Part shown: one piece after another, positions 1-13,731 of the stretch
How positions within the stretch are numbered: the stretch's first letter is position 1
Layout: each line of letters begins with the position of its first letter
Source: Coriolopsis trogii
Taxonomy: Eukaryota > Basidiomycota > Agaricomycetes > Polyporales > Polyporaceae
Assembly: GCA_020543525.1 (NCBI GenBank)
Contig: JAHYIO010000007.1
Location: 930,001-994,000, forward strand
Direction: 5' to 3'
DNA length: 64,000 bases
The notes under the pieces: generated by a model
Told to the model about the DNA's origin: nothing
Databases searched by the model: none
Seen by the model: only the letters and a program-made list of their open reading frames with translations
Program-made: the position numbers and the translations under genes

Positions 1-1047
1 AAAGTAGTCTGAGCGCATCTTCGACGGCGGTGACGGTGCTGGCGCAGGCGCGTCCTCGTCCTCGGCCAAGAAGTTGTCGAGTTCCGCGTCAAGCTTCGCC
101 TTCTCCGCGGCCTCAAGCTCGGGATCGTCGCCTCGCCGCCGCTTGACGGGCGGGGGACCCTCCTCGAACGTCTTCCCCGCGTTCTTGCCGTACTTCCTGT
201 AAAATTCGCTCTCGTGCTTCGCCCCACGTTTCTTCACGTCATCCGTGCGTGCCCAGCGCATTCTCAGGATGCCCTTCAGCCCTTCGCTCTTTCCCAGAGT
301 GGCGTTGATGCGGTCTTCAGGTGGCCATATCGCGATGGGAATGGGCTTAGCGGTGACCGTACTGTCCTCTAGCGAAGGCTCTTCTGCAAGGGATTTTTGG
401 AGGGTACGGAATGCGGCACGCGCGTCGGATTTCGAGTCGAAGACGAGGATGCATGTGGTGTCGTCTACCCATTCGAGACCCAAAGGGTGCGCGTCGAAAT
501 GGGTCGCGTACGCGAATATGTTTGAAGTAGGAAGGTGTGAGATCGGGGTGCCATGGATGAGGATCGCATTCTCTCTGTAGAGCGATTCTATTATATGTGG
601 ATTGTGAGCATATAGGGCGGGAAGCGAAGTGAATGCGACATACCTGCTTCATCCATTTCGACATCGTGCGGCCTATCCTCGTCATCCTCGTCGCGTCGGC
701 GCTGTGGTAGGCGACAGTGCAGGATTGGGGTACGATGCAGTACAATGGGGGTAGAGAGATTGCAGATTGGCCCGTCAGGCCTAAAATCGCATATGATGCA
801 CCCATGGCTTGCGCACCTTTGCAGGCCTTGCCTTGGACGCGTCAGAGAGCAAGTAGACCTTTGTGTTGCCAATGCGGTCCGCCAGGGAGCGCGTGGTGTC
901 GTTGGGCTCTATGGCGGTAGCTGCGACATCCAAGCTCCCTGAAACGGGCTCTAGGTCGTCATAAGGGAGCACGTCGAAGGTCTCTGAGGCGTCGAGGGAG
1001 AAGTCCATGGTGGTCTGTGGCTGAGAGGGTCTGCCACTACGCGACAT
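1..1047 (-). CDS. NCBP3-like cap-binding/RNA-binding protein (3' end cut by window)
   Basis: Reads leftwards from an ATG at 1047 and is still open at base 1, so the C-terminus is missing. Three exons are visible. The first encodes an acidic N-terminus ending near a KVYLLSDASKARPAK stretch. The second is short and rich in R, D and E (about 650-705). The third runs from about 590 to the edge. It begins with ENAILIHGTPISHLPTSN, then has an RRM-like segment (GLEWVDDTTCILVFDSKSDA) and the family signature LRMRWARTDDVKKRGA followed by EFYRKYGKN. That RRM-like block plus the R-x-A-T/R-x-DDVK...YYRKYG motif is characteristic of nuclear cap-binding subunit 3 (C17orf85) proteins, which act in nuclear mRNA cap binding and export. 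The family call is firm; the exact role in this fungus is inferred. It shares a 175-bp divergent promoter with KRR1. Confidence 0.8.
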
Positions 1048-1222
1048 GGTCGCCGCGGGGTTTCCTGTGCCTCAGCGCTTGAGCTTCGGCGCCTAGTTTT
1101 CCATTTTCCTGCAGTGCCCAGGGCTCTTGACCTCACCGACATCGGTGTTTCAACGTTCTCAGCTCTGTCTCCTCGTGTTTCTTCAACAGCTACCCTCTGC
1201 TTTGATTATTTGAGACAACACT
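1048..1222. promoter_or_regulatory. divergent promoter of NCBP3-like gene and KRR1
   Basis: The two start codons are 175 bases apart on opposite strands, so this short stretch must carry both 5' UTRs and core promoters. No TATA box is evident. A shared promoter for two RNA-processing genes would allow co-expression, which is inference. Confidence 0.5.
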
Positions 1223-2820
<1,598 letters not shown>

Positions 2821-3189
2821 GGCTTGTTGCTCATATTTCCGATCACCTGTGTTTCCTCTGCACCACATGTTTTGCTTTTGTTGTCCGTCTATCATGTTGC
2901 TCCACGTAGTTTCTGTTGTTCGCGATGAAGTTCATGGCTCCGCTGTGATTCCGGACTGTGCGCAGAGGAGTGACTCGTCCACGGCGTTACCCTGGTCTTT
3001 TTACGTGACAACGCTGCACGTCACGGCGGACCCAGAGCGACGAGGGCCTTGTGCTTGCTCTCAGTCCACCACGTCTGCTCTGCCAAAAAGCCCCTTTATT
3101 CTATTCCCTCGTATTAGTTCGGCACTCTTCGCGTCTCCATCTCAGGTTTACTCTGAACCGACCCATCTCATAGACAACGGCGATACACA
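2821..3189. other. KRR1 3' flank and upstream region of Q/RGG gene
   Basis: 369 bases between two genes read in the same direction. It is pyrimidine-rich just before the downstream ATG, which fits a 5' UTR. I see no gene, repeat or clear TATA box. Confidence 0.5.
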
Positions 3190-6100
3190 ATGAACAAGAA
3201 CCCTTTCGTAACGACGGCATACACCCCTCAGCAGCCTCCTCTCCCTCCAGGCCCGCCACCTCCACAACCCGCACAGCCGGACTACTCTGCGTATTGGGCA
3301 GCCGCCGCGGCCGCACAACACGCTCAACCTGGAGCTGCTGGCGCGTACGCCGCGCAGTGGAACGCGTCACAAACAGCACAAGCAGCCGCTGCCGCCGCTC
3401 GCCCCGCCGATCAAGCGCAACTGTACGCAAACTACGGCTACGGCGCAAATTGGCAACAACAGCAACAGCGTCAGCAGGCGCAACAACAGCAACCCCACTA
3501 CCAACCACCCCCACCTGTCGTGCAGCCGCCGCCTCCACCTCCGCAGGCGCAGGCCCAGTACAGTCCGTATCAGCCTCAGGCCGGGGCGTACCAACAGCCT
3601 TATGTTCCTCAGGCAGCGGCTCATGCGGTACCACCAGCGGTGCCACAGGTACCCTTCCAGCCAGGTGCTCCTCAGCCGTTCCAGCAACCCCAGCAGTTCT
3701 TCCCACAGCAGCAGCAGCAGCATCGCCAAAATCGACCACCACAGCATGCGCACCACGCCTCGCCTCAGCAATTCCCTCCCGCGAAGCGTCAGCGATTTGA
3801 CGGACCGAACCAGCACCGTGGACCCCCACCTCCCCAGCCGCAGTTTCAGCCGCCCCCGCCGCCTCCTATGCAACAGCCGCTTGGCTACAACTCAGCACCG
3901 AATCATGGCCAGTACGGCCGCGGAGGAGCTCCTCAGAATGGTGGACGTGGTGGATACCAAGGCGGTCGTGGGGGAAACATGTCTAGCCGAGGGCGAGGTG
4001 GCTCAGTAGGGATGACCAGGGGGACCAGTCGTGGTCGAGGTGGTGGGAGTTACAACAATATGGGTGGACGAGGTGGGGCCAACCAGGGCGGAGGAAGCTT
4101 TCGTGGGCAAAGCTCGAATCGCGGCTACAACAACAACAGGGACAATCGGCGCGGCGGTGGCTCTTTCAACAACCAAGGCTACTCCTCCCACAGTCAATCA
4201 TATCAGCAACACCCACAGCAAACCTACCATCACAGCAATCACCACCAAAGCCAAAACCACTCCTCGTACCGCGGCCGCGGCCAGAGCTACACGCACTCGA
4301 ATCGTGGTGGCAGGCACGACTCCGCTTCGGCGAGCGGTCGTGATAATGTCAGCACGACGTCTGGCAGTTTCTCAACTAGTAAGAGGGACGAGAATAAGCG
4401 GACGCTGACCGACTTTAAGATCGTTGGGCTCAAGATCCCCGATCTCGATTGGACGTGGGGCTCGATTCCTGAGGTTGTCACCGAGCCTGCAGTCAAGGAC
4501 GAACCCAAAGCTACTCCTGATACATCTGATACACCTGCGATCGTCCCGCCATCTGATGGGATCCCTCAAGTTATTGCTGAGGGTACCAGCACTGGCGCGG
4601 ACGTTGCGGGCGTTGTCGTTCCTTCTGCACCTCCTGCTGATGCATCCGTTGTGAAGGCGGAGATTGAGGCCTTGCTGCCTCCGCCTCCTTCGCGAGTCCG
4701 GATGTACTTCCACACTCCGGTTTCTCCAGATGACGCGCATCCGATTTCTCACTCTGCCTATGGTTCTGCTATGACTAATGCGCGGAAAGGCAAGCGCAAG
4801 AAGCTCGAGGATGATGATGGCGACTACGAGGAAGGTCGGGGAGCACCCCCGCCTCCACCTCATAGCTCTGTTGGTGGAGATTACGATGGTATGGGCCGGG
4901 AGAGCGTAGCCCCGAGCGTCGCTGAAACGACGAGCGAGGGCGATTGGCTGATGGCTGCCATTGGCGAAGAGGAGGGTGATGGCGCCGATCACTTGCATGT
5001 CAGTGAGGTCGAGCACTTCCTGGATAACGGCGATGCTGGTGACGGAGACTATGGTAAGCGTCCGTCCCTCATCGAGACTGCGCGTGTGTGGATGAGATCA
5101 TTCACACAACCTCGTTCGCACCACTGATTTGGCTCTTTTATAATTTTTGAAGGCAATGAGTACATGCAAGGGGATGGACACGACGGTGACCATGCAATGG
5201 GCGACGAGGACGCGCAGGGCTCCGAAGTGGACCCTGATGACGAGCACTACACGAGCTATTCTGCTAACGGGCCGCACCTCCACGCCGACCCCCCTCTGGT
5301 CAATGGCCACGGCTATGCCGATGCGCCTTCAGACTCCCAGGAGCATCCCGAAGCTCTCTCTGCCGCGCCACAGGGTGACTCGGACCCGAACTCTCAGGAG
5401 ACCATTTCTTCTACCCCTCACGTTTCCCAATCCCAAGGGAGTGGCGATGCTGTTCCTGATGCCTCCTCATCCGCACCTGCGGACGTCACAGCACAGACAG
5501 CAGACTCAAGTGCTGCTGCTCCTTCATCGGACCCTCCGAGGTCTGGTGTCATGCCGTTGCAGGCGATGGATTCCATGGCTTCTACCGTGCCAGACACTAA
5601 CCAGGAGCAGGCTCAAACGTCTCCCTATTCTTCCACTGTGTTCGAAGGTGGCGAGGGTGGTGAGAACCAGGATGCAGAGGCGACGCAGCTTGCGACCCAG
5701 TATGGGGAGGAGCATACGGAGGGGACAGAGCACACGGGCTCTGTTCCGCCGGGTGGCCCTGCGGCTGCCACTCTCCTCGGAGAGAAGATTCCTTCCGCGA
5801 ACCGTCTTTCAGTTTCGTATGCTGGCGCTACGAGGAGACTCGTCATCGATGCAGAGGTCGTGCCGAAGTTGAAAGTCTTCAGAGCTGAAGGCCGCATTGA
5901 AGTGACAATTTCACTGATGGCTGACGAGCGTGGTGGCTTCAAAGGCATTGCTGTGAGTTGCCTTTGTATACGTATTGTGATCTATGCTGATAATACCGCT
6001 TAGATGGAAGGCTGCTCTGAAGAGAGCACCTACATATCGTTAGACCTAACGGACCAGCTCGCGAGCGATCCCACCGTTCCTCCTCTCTGGAAGGCCACGA

Positions 6101-6804
6101 TCCCTTCTGAGATTCAGCTCGTGCTGTACCTGGACAAAGAAAGGCCGCTATCAGAACCACGTTGGGTGAAGACGGGCGACGTACAAGAATGGCTCAGAAG
6201 CATGTTTGGCCGCATGTTCTGGGTCGCCGGCGATGCTGCCGATGGCTGGGAAAAGAGAGTTGAGGTCGTCGACCCCGATCCGGTGAGCAGACAATCCCTT
6301 ATCACCTTACACTCGCTCGCTCACTACCTGCTTCGACAGGCTCCGACGATTTGGACGCTGCTCGAGTCTTGGGCTAGCAACTCGAACGTGGGGCAGTCTT
6401 CCGAGCGTCAACGCTTCCTCCGCACACACATGGTCGAGACGGACAACATCCTCGAGATCCTCCTCCGCCTCGTCCGCGGCGAGCGCTCGACGTTCACCCA
6501 GAACGCGCCCATGACCCCGCCGTCGGTCTCGGGCCCGCTGCTGTCCGCGCTCTCGCCCGGGTCGGCGCACAGCGCGCAGCAGACGCATGTCTCGCTCGCC
6601 GTGCTCGCCATCTTCCGGCTCAGCGTCGACTACGCGAAGAAGGCGGCGGGCGAGAAGGGGAAAGGGGAGGCCGAGGAGCGCGTGGGGGAGATCATCCGCA
6701 GTCTGCCGTCGCACCTCGTCTACAAGAGCTTGGACGGCATCTTCAAGGAGTGGAGGGTGGAGAAAAAGGGCGGCGTTGGCGGCCGAGCGTCGGTGCCTCC
6801 CTGA
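3190..6804 (+). CDS. large Q/P-rich, RGG-repeat protein of unknown function
   Basis: I do not recognise this family. Exons: 3190-5053, 5153-5952, 6004-6282, 6340-6804; the last intron (6283-6339, GTGAGC to GACAG) is 57 bases and in frame, so it could be retained. The product is about 1,135 aa. Residues 1-230 are rich in Pro, Gln and Ala, with polyQ runs. Residues about 235-390 form an RGG/GGRGG low-complexity block (RGGYQGGRGGNMSSRGRGG) followed by an Asn/His/Ser-rich stretch. Then come a short conserved-looking island (LTDFKIVGLKIPDLDWTWG), acidic disordered sequence, and a folded-looking C-terminal third with mixed hydrophobic pattern (ATRRLVIDAEVVPKLKVFRA; WLRSMFGRMFWVAGDAADGW). RGG plus polyQ suggests an RNA-associated, condensate-prone protein, which is inference. 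Codon use and spliceable introns argue that it is expressed. Confidence 0.85.
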
Positions 6805-7377
6805 GCGCGAGTATGGGGGGATCTTGGACCGAGACCGAGACTGGGACCGAGAGATGTGTATGCTACGGGCGGTATCCTTTCTTGTCTGTACTGCATCTGT
6901 CCTATGTTTCTTGTACCCTTGCGAATATCTCCTGCTTTCAAGCCTCGAACCGTTGACACCCACGCTGACTCAATATACCCCTTATCAAATCTTCTGCGGA
7001 CTTGGTGATCTGACTGAGCATGGGCAAAGTCGTTGGGTAAGGAGTACACGAGTGATGCATTATGATCATACGTGGTCAACAAAGAGTCACTACCTACGAG
7101 TAATACAATACAGAACCAGCTAGTATCCGAATACACAAGCACTAGGCGAGAGTGAAATCGAGCCAAGAGGCGTCGGAAGCGATCAAGTGCAGAAGGAAGT
7201 AATCCGTACATAGCCAGTCATGGAGAAGTCTATATCCGAATCCGAAACCACGAAAGCAGGAATAAATCGGGTAGTAAATCGAATCGTCCCCCGCATCGCG
7301 CACGATAGTCTCCGACCGCCCAATTTAAAACGAACCACCGCTCGTCGCATAGAGGAGGGAGGTCGTCAAACTGGGCT
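6805..7377. other. convergent intergenic region
   Basis: 573 bases between the stop codons of two converging genes, presumably two 3' UTRs. AT content rises after 6900. No coding frame with family similarity and no repeat was seen. Confidence 0.5.
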
Positions 7378-8755
7378 TTAAGCCGAAGCCTCTTTTTTCG
7401 GAGAGTGGAACGCGTCCTTGAGCTTGCCAAACAGGCTCGTCCGCCGCTTCTGGCGCTGCGTGCTCGCGAATCGGCTCGAAACCGTCTCCTTGCCGTTCGG
7501 GCTGCTCTCGTTCCCCTTCCCGTTCGTGCTCGCCTCCTTGCCCTCCTCCTTCTCCCCAAGCTCGTTCACACCAGACTCGACGGAGGACCGTGCGCGGGAG
7601 TGGCGAGAGGAGAACGACGGGAAGCGCATCTTCTTCTCCTTGGAGGGCGTCGTCACCTTGCCGTTCACCGTCGCTGCCTTGTCAGTGGAGCCATTCCGGG
7701 AGGGAGTGGGCTTGGGCGACTCGGGCGCGCTGGCACCGTTGGCGGCAACACCGTTCGTCGCCGGCTTGTCGGCGGAGATGCCGTTCACGACGGGGGATGC
7801 TGGTGTGTGCGTGGAGGGTTTGTCCTCTGCGGGAGAGGTTTCAGCTGCGGGGGCGGCAGCGGTCGCGGTGCCCTCTACGATGGTAGTGTCGAGTGGTTTC
7901 GTCTCGGAGACGTCTGCCACCGGCGCGCTGATCGCGTCAGACGGAGGTTCGGTGCTGAGGGGGAGGATAGGCACTGGGACTTCGGGTGCGACGGGGGCAG
8001 GCTCAGAGGGAAGGACAGCAGCGACTGTGATTTCCTGCACGGGCTGCGGCTCCGAGGGCGCAGGAGCGGACTCGGGCTCAGCAGCAACAGGAGGTTCGGG
8101 CGAAGGCTCAGGCGCGACCTGTGAAAGCCGCACCGTTGGCTTGGCATGACGTAGAGGTAACATATGGTACGCACCTCAGTCGCGGGGGTCTCAGCGGGGG
8201 TTACAGTGGTGCCCGGCGCGAATGCCTCAACCATGCCCACTGCTGCCTGCTTCGCGGTCTCGACGAAGCCGTTCAAGGTGCCCACTGTCTTAGCCTCGGG
8301 CTCGGTTTCGGGCGCCGGCGCGGGTTCCGGAGTAGGGGTAGGCTCTGGTTCAACAGGGCGAGCGGGTGCGCAGAACACGTTGTTGAGGTTGCCCATGGGG
8401 TCCAACTCGGTCGGCTGGTCGTCAGTGGTGGTCCACCGTCCATCTACGATGTATTTGTAGGAGACCTTCTCGCCCCACGGAATCTCGACGGTGGCTTCGA
8501 AACCGGTGGATGTCTTGGTGAGATGATGCGAACCAGACCACTGATGCGCATGACGTGTTAGCAGCCATCCAGAGGCCAAGATGAGCAATGACTCTAAGCC
8601 CTCACACTGTCAAAGGAGCCGGTGACGATGACGTTGGAGGCGTCGGTGCGCGGCCTGTATACAGATTGTGATAGTGAGCTGCATGAACACCACCGATCGA
8701 ACAGGGGCGCGTTGTAAACTCACCAACGGAAGGTTGCTTGGTAGGTTGCGGACAT
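7378..8755 (-). CDS. CBM48 / AMPK glycogen-binding-domain protein
   Basis: Starts at the ATG on 8755 with MSATYQATFRW. Exon 1 is only about 32 bases and joins in phase to PRTDASNVIVTGSFDS and then WSGSHHLTKTSTGFEATVE, reconstructing an N-terminal CBM48 (glycogen-binding, E-set) domain of about 85 residues. Its ending, VSYKYIVDGRWTTTDDQPTE, is the typical carbohydrate-binding strand with W, K and the YKYIVDG turn, followed by DPMGNLNNVF. The rest (about 320 aa) is low-complexity Pro/Glu/Ala/Thr sequence with a basic Ser-rich tail (FPSFSSRHSRARSS; LFGKLKDAFHSPKKEASA). The same layout (CBM48 plus disordered tail) occurs in fungal AMPK-beta-like and Crp1/Mdg1-type proteins. No SNF1-complex-interacting domain is visible, so it is probably not the AMPK beta subunit itself. 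Binding of glycogen or, as in Crp1, cruciform DNA is untested here. Confidence 0.85.
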
Positions 8756-9222
8756 TATGGATCGTATGGGTCGTAACAATAAGGGAAAGAGAGACGTGGA
8801 CTACAAGAAGGGGAGAAAGGTAGCGCAACGGCCGCGACAAGCTGGAACAACATGGACGGTTCGGGTGGATGGTCAGACTCTCTCGGCGCTATGGAGCGGG
8901 CGTCGGGACACTCACCGAGGACGCTGTGTGCGACGACGAAGAAGGGTGGGGGACGAAGGGAAGATGGACGGCGAGCGAGAGGGGTTAGATAAAGTGGATG
9001 CGTGAGAGTCGCTTGAGAGGCTATAGGCGAGGGTTGGGCGAGAGAAACATGGTCTTACACAATCCATTCAATCATTTCTATCTGACGCGTGTCCGCTATC
9101 CCTCTCCCGGCCGTCCTCGTCAGTGTTCGCATCCTCGTGGCCTCGCTCTGGACCACGACCCCACCGCCCTCTATTGCCTCCTTCGACCCCCTCTCCGTAG
9201 CCTCGCGGCCCACACGCGCACC
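8756..9222. promoter_or_regulatory. divergent promoter of CBM48 gene and methyltransferase gene
   Basis: 467 bases separate the two outward-facing start codons. Pyrimidine-rich tracts precede the plus-strand ATG. One ACGCGT occurs near 9084, but this hexamer is frequent in the GC-rich window and is not convincing by itself. Confidence 0.45.
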
Positions 9223-10207
9223 ATGGTTGATCTCGCCCTCGAGGAGCAGCTTGACGAGCTCGACCCGCTTCGCCATCTACGCGAGGACGACTCCGATGAC
9301 GGCGGCTCCGGATCCGCGCACATCGTTCCCATCCAGCCGCCCTCTATCCGCAATCAGACTATCCAACTAGCGTTCCATACCTCCACCGACGTGGCCGTCA
9401 ACATAAAACTCGCAGTCGACGCGTCGCCGGGGTGCGGAGGCATCGCATGGCCGGCGGGCGAGGTTCGTGCCTGCGCCTTTTTCGACACTTGACAGTCCGG
9501 GATGCGATCCTCCTGATGCTAGGTCCTTGGGAGATACATCGCCCGCAAAGGCTCGCTGCGAGGTAGCAATGTCCTTGAGCTAGGAAGTGGAACTGGACTC
9601 GTCGGACTTGTTGCTGGCAAACTTGGTGCTCGCGTGTGGATAACGGACCAAGCGTTCGTACATGTCTCTACACTTGGCCATCTCGACTTCGCACCAATGA
9701 TGAACCTTCCGCTAGCCCACTGCTAAGCATCATGAAGAGGAATGTGTCCCTGAACGACCTTGAATCTTGCGTCACTGTGGCTGAACTCAATTGGTCCGCC
9801 GTCCCGCTCCTTGTCCTTCCTGCCCACTACTCACACCTCCTTAGGGGTGAACCGATCCCCGCAGACATGCTTAAGCCTGATCTAATCCTGGCGGCCGACT
9901 GTGTCTACTTCGAACCTGCCTTTCCACTTCTGGTGCAAACTCTGGCAGATCTGGTGGTCGATAGATCGACAGACGTCCTGTTCTGCTACAAGAAACGCAG
10001 AAAGGCAAGTTCAGCCGCTCCCCGCTTCAATCTTGTCGATGCAGTGCTGACTACATGCAGGCCGACAAGCGGTTCTTCGCCCTACTCAAGAGAGAGTTTA
10101 CATGGGAGGAGGTTCCTGACGATCCGCAACGTGAAGCGTACTCGCGAGAAGCCATATCTCTTCTTCGCCTACTCCGCAAACAGGCAAAGTCAGCAATGCC
10201 GGTGTGA
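9223..10207 (+). CDS. EFM6: METTL21-family protein-lysine methyltransferase, EFM6-like
   Basis: Class I SAM-dependent methyltransferase of the METTL21/EFM family, which methylate lysines of elongation factors and chaperones in the cytosol. Exons: 9223-9462, 9533 to about 9647, about 9707-10004, 10061-10207. The start MVDLALEEQLDELDPL precedes a beta-rich segment. SAM motif I is LELGSGTGLVGLVAGKLGA with acidic loop ITDQA. The substrate-side motif is DLILAADCVYFEPAFPLL, the family D-x-x-x-x-D-x-x-Y-F signature, and it is followed by VLFCYKKRRK|ADKRFFALLKREF. The last intron needs a GC donor (GCAAGT at 10005) to keep the conserved KRRKADKRFF; the nearby GT gives the wrong frame. Length, about 250 aa, fits EFM6. 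The choice of EFM6 over other METTL21 relatives rests on the YKKRRKAD motif recalled from the family and is moderate. Confidence 0.85.
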
Positions 10208-10867
10208 CTGGCATGGTCATTGACATACCCTCTGGATGCATGGCAGAGATACTTAGAGGTCATGTCGAGGCGGAGACACTCGAGATCTCGATCTGTCCTG
10301 CAGGTTCTTTCGGAACGGTGCACCCGCGCACTTATACTGACTTACCTCTCACGATTCCCAGCTTCATAGTGAGTCAATTGATAGTAAGTTACGGTTCTGT
10401 CTTCAATCTCTTGGTCTCACACTATGTTTGCAGTGGTTTCTTGGGGTGATTGGGTCATGAGCGATTCCTTGTACTATACTGTTCTTGCTGTATCGGTATA
10501 ATCGGACGTGGTCGAGTGTTCAAACAGACATGCTCATGCACTACTATCAAGTAGAGCGAGGCGTAAACGAAGCACTCGTGAAAGACGCAAGGAAGGCGAG
10601 GCTATCTACGACTCAATTTAGACTCAATATGAAGTCACGACGTCCGATAGCCAATCAACGTGTGACAATTTCATCAGGTGATGGTCGGCGCTATTCGGCC
10701 GGCCGCTGTAATAATGTCGACCCCACAAAGTCACGGTGTATCGAGTCAGAGTCTCAGCATACAGGAGCTCTATTTAGCTGCTCATCTCATTTATCCCCGT
10801 CTCTTCCCATCCCACCTCGCTGCACTTTCCTCTCATACCCCCGACGCAGCCAGAAAAAAGCGCAACA
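10208..10867. promoter_or_regulatory. LEU1 upstream region
   Basis: 660 bases between the methyltransferase stop and the LEU1 ATG. It contains a CCAAT pentamer in AGCCAATCAA near 10650, about 215 bases before the ATG, and a GGCCGGCC palindrome near 10698. The palindrome is reminiscent of, but not identical to, the CCGGNNCCGG Leu3 site. A C/T-rich tract leads to the start. No gene seen. Confidence 0.45.
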
Positions 10868-13731
10868 ATGCCCGCGCCCATCGCACAGCCGAAGACGCTC
10901 TACGATAAGATCTGGGATGACCATGTTGTGTACGTTCCAAGTCTTCTTACCATCACCGTACACATGCTCATCCGTCGATACAATCATGCAGAGACATTGA
11001 CGAGAACGGGAACGCGCTCCTCTACATTGACCGGTATGTGCTATACTGCGCTAAGCGAAACATCGCGTCGTGCGTCGGACAATTAGAGAGATGCTTACTG
11101 GTTGCACGCGTCGGTCAGGCACTTGGTGCACGAAGTGACGAGCCCGCAAGCGTTTGAGGGACTGTGAGTGCCGTTGCGACAGGCTTGACGTTTATTCACC
11201 TGTATATCGTCTTTCAGGCGTACTGCAGGCCGTCCCGTTCGCCGTCCGGACTGTACTCTCGCAACTGTAGACCACAATATCCCGTGAGTATCCTATACAA
11301 CTCTATTTGCAGTATCCCATTCGTCATACACTCCCTATGTTGTTCCATGTCCGTTCATCTCTGTTTTGCGACCCTCATTCTTTTGCACATCATGCATGCT
11401 GCCATGTATCGCTCCTTTAGGGCAAATGGTCGTGACCTTGAATCACGCACCGTCAAGAGCGCTATTCTGACTAAGGGACCTCTCGCAGGACTTCCTCCCG
11501 CAAGAAGTTTACCACCGTCGAGGAGTTTGTTGCCCAACCAGACTCGCGTGCACAATGCACGACCCTCGAGGAGAACGTCAAGGCGTTCGGTCTGACATAC
11601 TTTGGTATGACTGACCGGAGACAAGGGATCGTTCACGTTATCGGTCCCGAAGAAGGTTTCACGGTAGGTCCAGCCCCGCAACTCTTATGAAGCATGCGGG
11701 GCTCACGTTTCGCAGCTCCCCGGTATTACCTGCGTCTGCGGTGACTCCCACACATCAAGTGCGTAATAGACGTGTTTATATGACATGCGCAAATCTGACT
11801 GGCTCGTGATTAGCTCACGGAGCATTTGGTTCCCTCGCCTTCGGAATCGGGACCTCGGAGGTCGAGCACGTCTTGGCAACTCAGACCCTCCTCCAGAGGA
11901 AAGCGAAAAATATGCGTATCACTGTTGATGGTACCCTGAACGAGGGCGTCACCTCGAAGGACGTCGTCCTCCACATCATCGGTGTCATCGGAACTGCTGG
12001 TGGTACGGGCTGTGTTATCGAGTTCTCCGGCTCGGTCGTCCGAGGGTTCAGCATGGAGGCGCGGATGAGTATGTGCAACATGAGTATCGAGGGTGGTGCG
12101 CGGGCTGGTATGATCGCGCCCGACGAGGTTACCTTCAACTATCTCCGCAACCGTCCGCTGGCACCGAAGGGTGAGATCTGGGATCGCGCCGAGGCTTACT
12201 GGCGGACCCTCAAGTCAGACGAAGGCGCGAAGTTTGACATTGAGGTGAACATCCGGGGCGAAGATATCGTCCCCACTGTCACCTGGGGCACATCCCCTCA
12301 GGACGTCGTCCCCATCACCGGCAAGGTCCCCGACCCGGCCAACTTCTCCGATGCGGGCAAGCGTGCGGCGGTCGAGCGTGCGCTGAAGTACATGGGTCTC
12401 ACCCCGAATACCCCGATGGAAGAAGTCAAGATCGACAAGGTCTTTATCGGCTCTTGCACAAACTCTCGTATCGAAGACCTACGCTCCGTCGCCAAGATCG
12501 TCCTCGCCGCAGGCCCAGACGCGCATGTCGCTCCGGGCGTGTACGCCATGGTCGTGCCTGGGTCGGGACTCATCAAGCAGCAGGCCGAAGTGGAAGGCCT
12601 GGACGCCATCCTCAAGCGTGCCGGGTTCGACTGGCGCGAGGCAGGCTGCTCGATGTGTTTGGGCATGAACGAGGACCAGCTCTCGCCTGGGGAACGCTGT
12701 GCTAGCACGAGCAACCGCAACTTCGAGGGCCGCCAGGGCCCGGGCGGGCGCACGCACCTCGTCAGCCCCGCTATGGCCGCCGCGGCCGCGCTCACGGGCA
12801 AGCTCACGGACGTGCGCAAGTTCCTGGGGGCGGAAGGAGAGGCGAAAATCGCGTCGGGCCCGAAGCTGAAGCTCGCGAACCCGACCGAGTTCCTGACGGA
12901 TCCTGTCCTGCCCCCGCCGGAGCCGACCGAGGTCGTCGACGCTACTGCGGCCGCGACAGAGAAGCCGCTGCCTGCGACCGAGGCCCCGTCGAAGGTCGCG
13001 AAGTTCACGGTCCTGAAGGGGATCGCTGCGCCGCTGCACATTGAGAACATTGACACGGACATGATTACGCCCGCGCGGTTCTTGAAGGTGTTGAAGCGGA
13101 CCGGGCTGAAGAATGCGCTGTTTGCGAACCTACGGTTTGGGCCGGACGGGCAGCCGACGGACTTTGTGCTCAACAGGGAGCCGTACACGCATGCGAAGAT
13201 CATCGTGTGCGACAAGCCGAACTTTGGGTGCGGCAGTTCTCGTGAACATGCGCCTTGGGCTTTGTGCGTAATTTCGTCTTCTGCCCCAGTATGCAATCCA
13301 GACACTGATACGGCGACTCGGTTTGTAGGAAAGACTTTGGAATCATGTGCGTTATCGCGCCGAGTTTCGCGGACATCTTCAAGAACAACACGTTGCAAAA
13401 CGGCATGCTCCCCGTCATCCTCCCAGAAGAGCAGTGTCGCGAGCTCGCAGAGGAGGCGGAGCAGGGTCTAGAGCTCGAAGTCGACCTCGAGAAACAGGAG
13501 GTGCGGCGGGCTAGCGGGAAGCCGGCGTTCCCGTTCGCGGTCGATCCCTTCAGGCGCCACTGCCTCCTGAACGGGCTGGACGACATCGCGCTCACGCTGC
13601 AGCGGGCGGCACAGATCGAGGAGTTTGAGAGCAGGAGAAGCCAGATGTGGCCCTGGCTGGACGGGTTCGGGTACAAGGGGAAGAAGATCCCGGTGTCTGC
13701 GCCGAAGAAGACGAACAAGATGGACTGGTGA
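10868..13731 (+). CDS. LEU1: 3-isopropylmalate dehydratase (alpha-isopropylmalate isomerase)
   Basis: Aconitase-superfamily [4Fe-4S] enzyme converting 2-isopropylmalate to 3-isopropylmalate, the second step of leucine synthesis. The fungal enzyme is a single chain fusing bacterial LeuC and LeuD. Several small 5' exons encode [47 protein letters not shown] and the [18 protein letters not shown] block; one long exon from about 11815 carries the rest. Cluster ligands are seen in [17 protein letters not shown] and CSMCLGMN. A Pro/Ala-rich linker near residue 500 joins the swivel domain, which has [14 protein letters not shown] and [15 protein letters not shown] final intron at about 13265-13328 links ...PWAL to [19 protein letters not shown]. 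The C-terminus is KTNKMDW. All expected catalytic segments are present, so the enzyme should be active. Confidence 0.97.

Noticed and set aside
12298..13398. 366-codon open frame antisense to LEU1
   Set aside because: Created by high third-position GC on the coding strand; the translation is low-complexity Ser/Pro with no family features.
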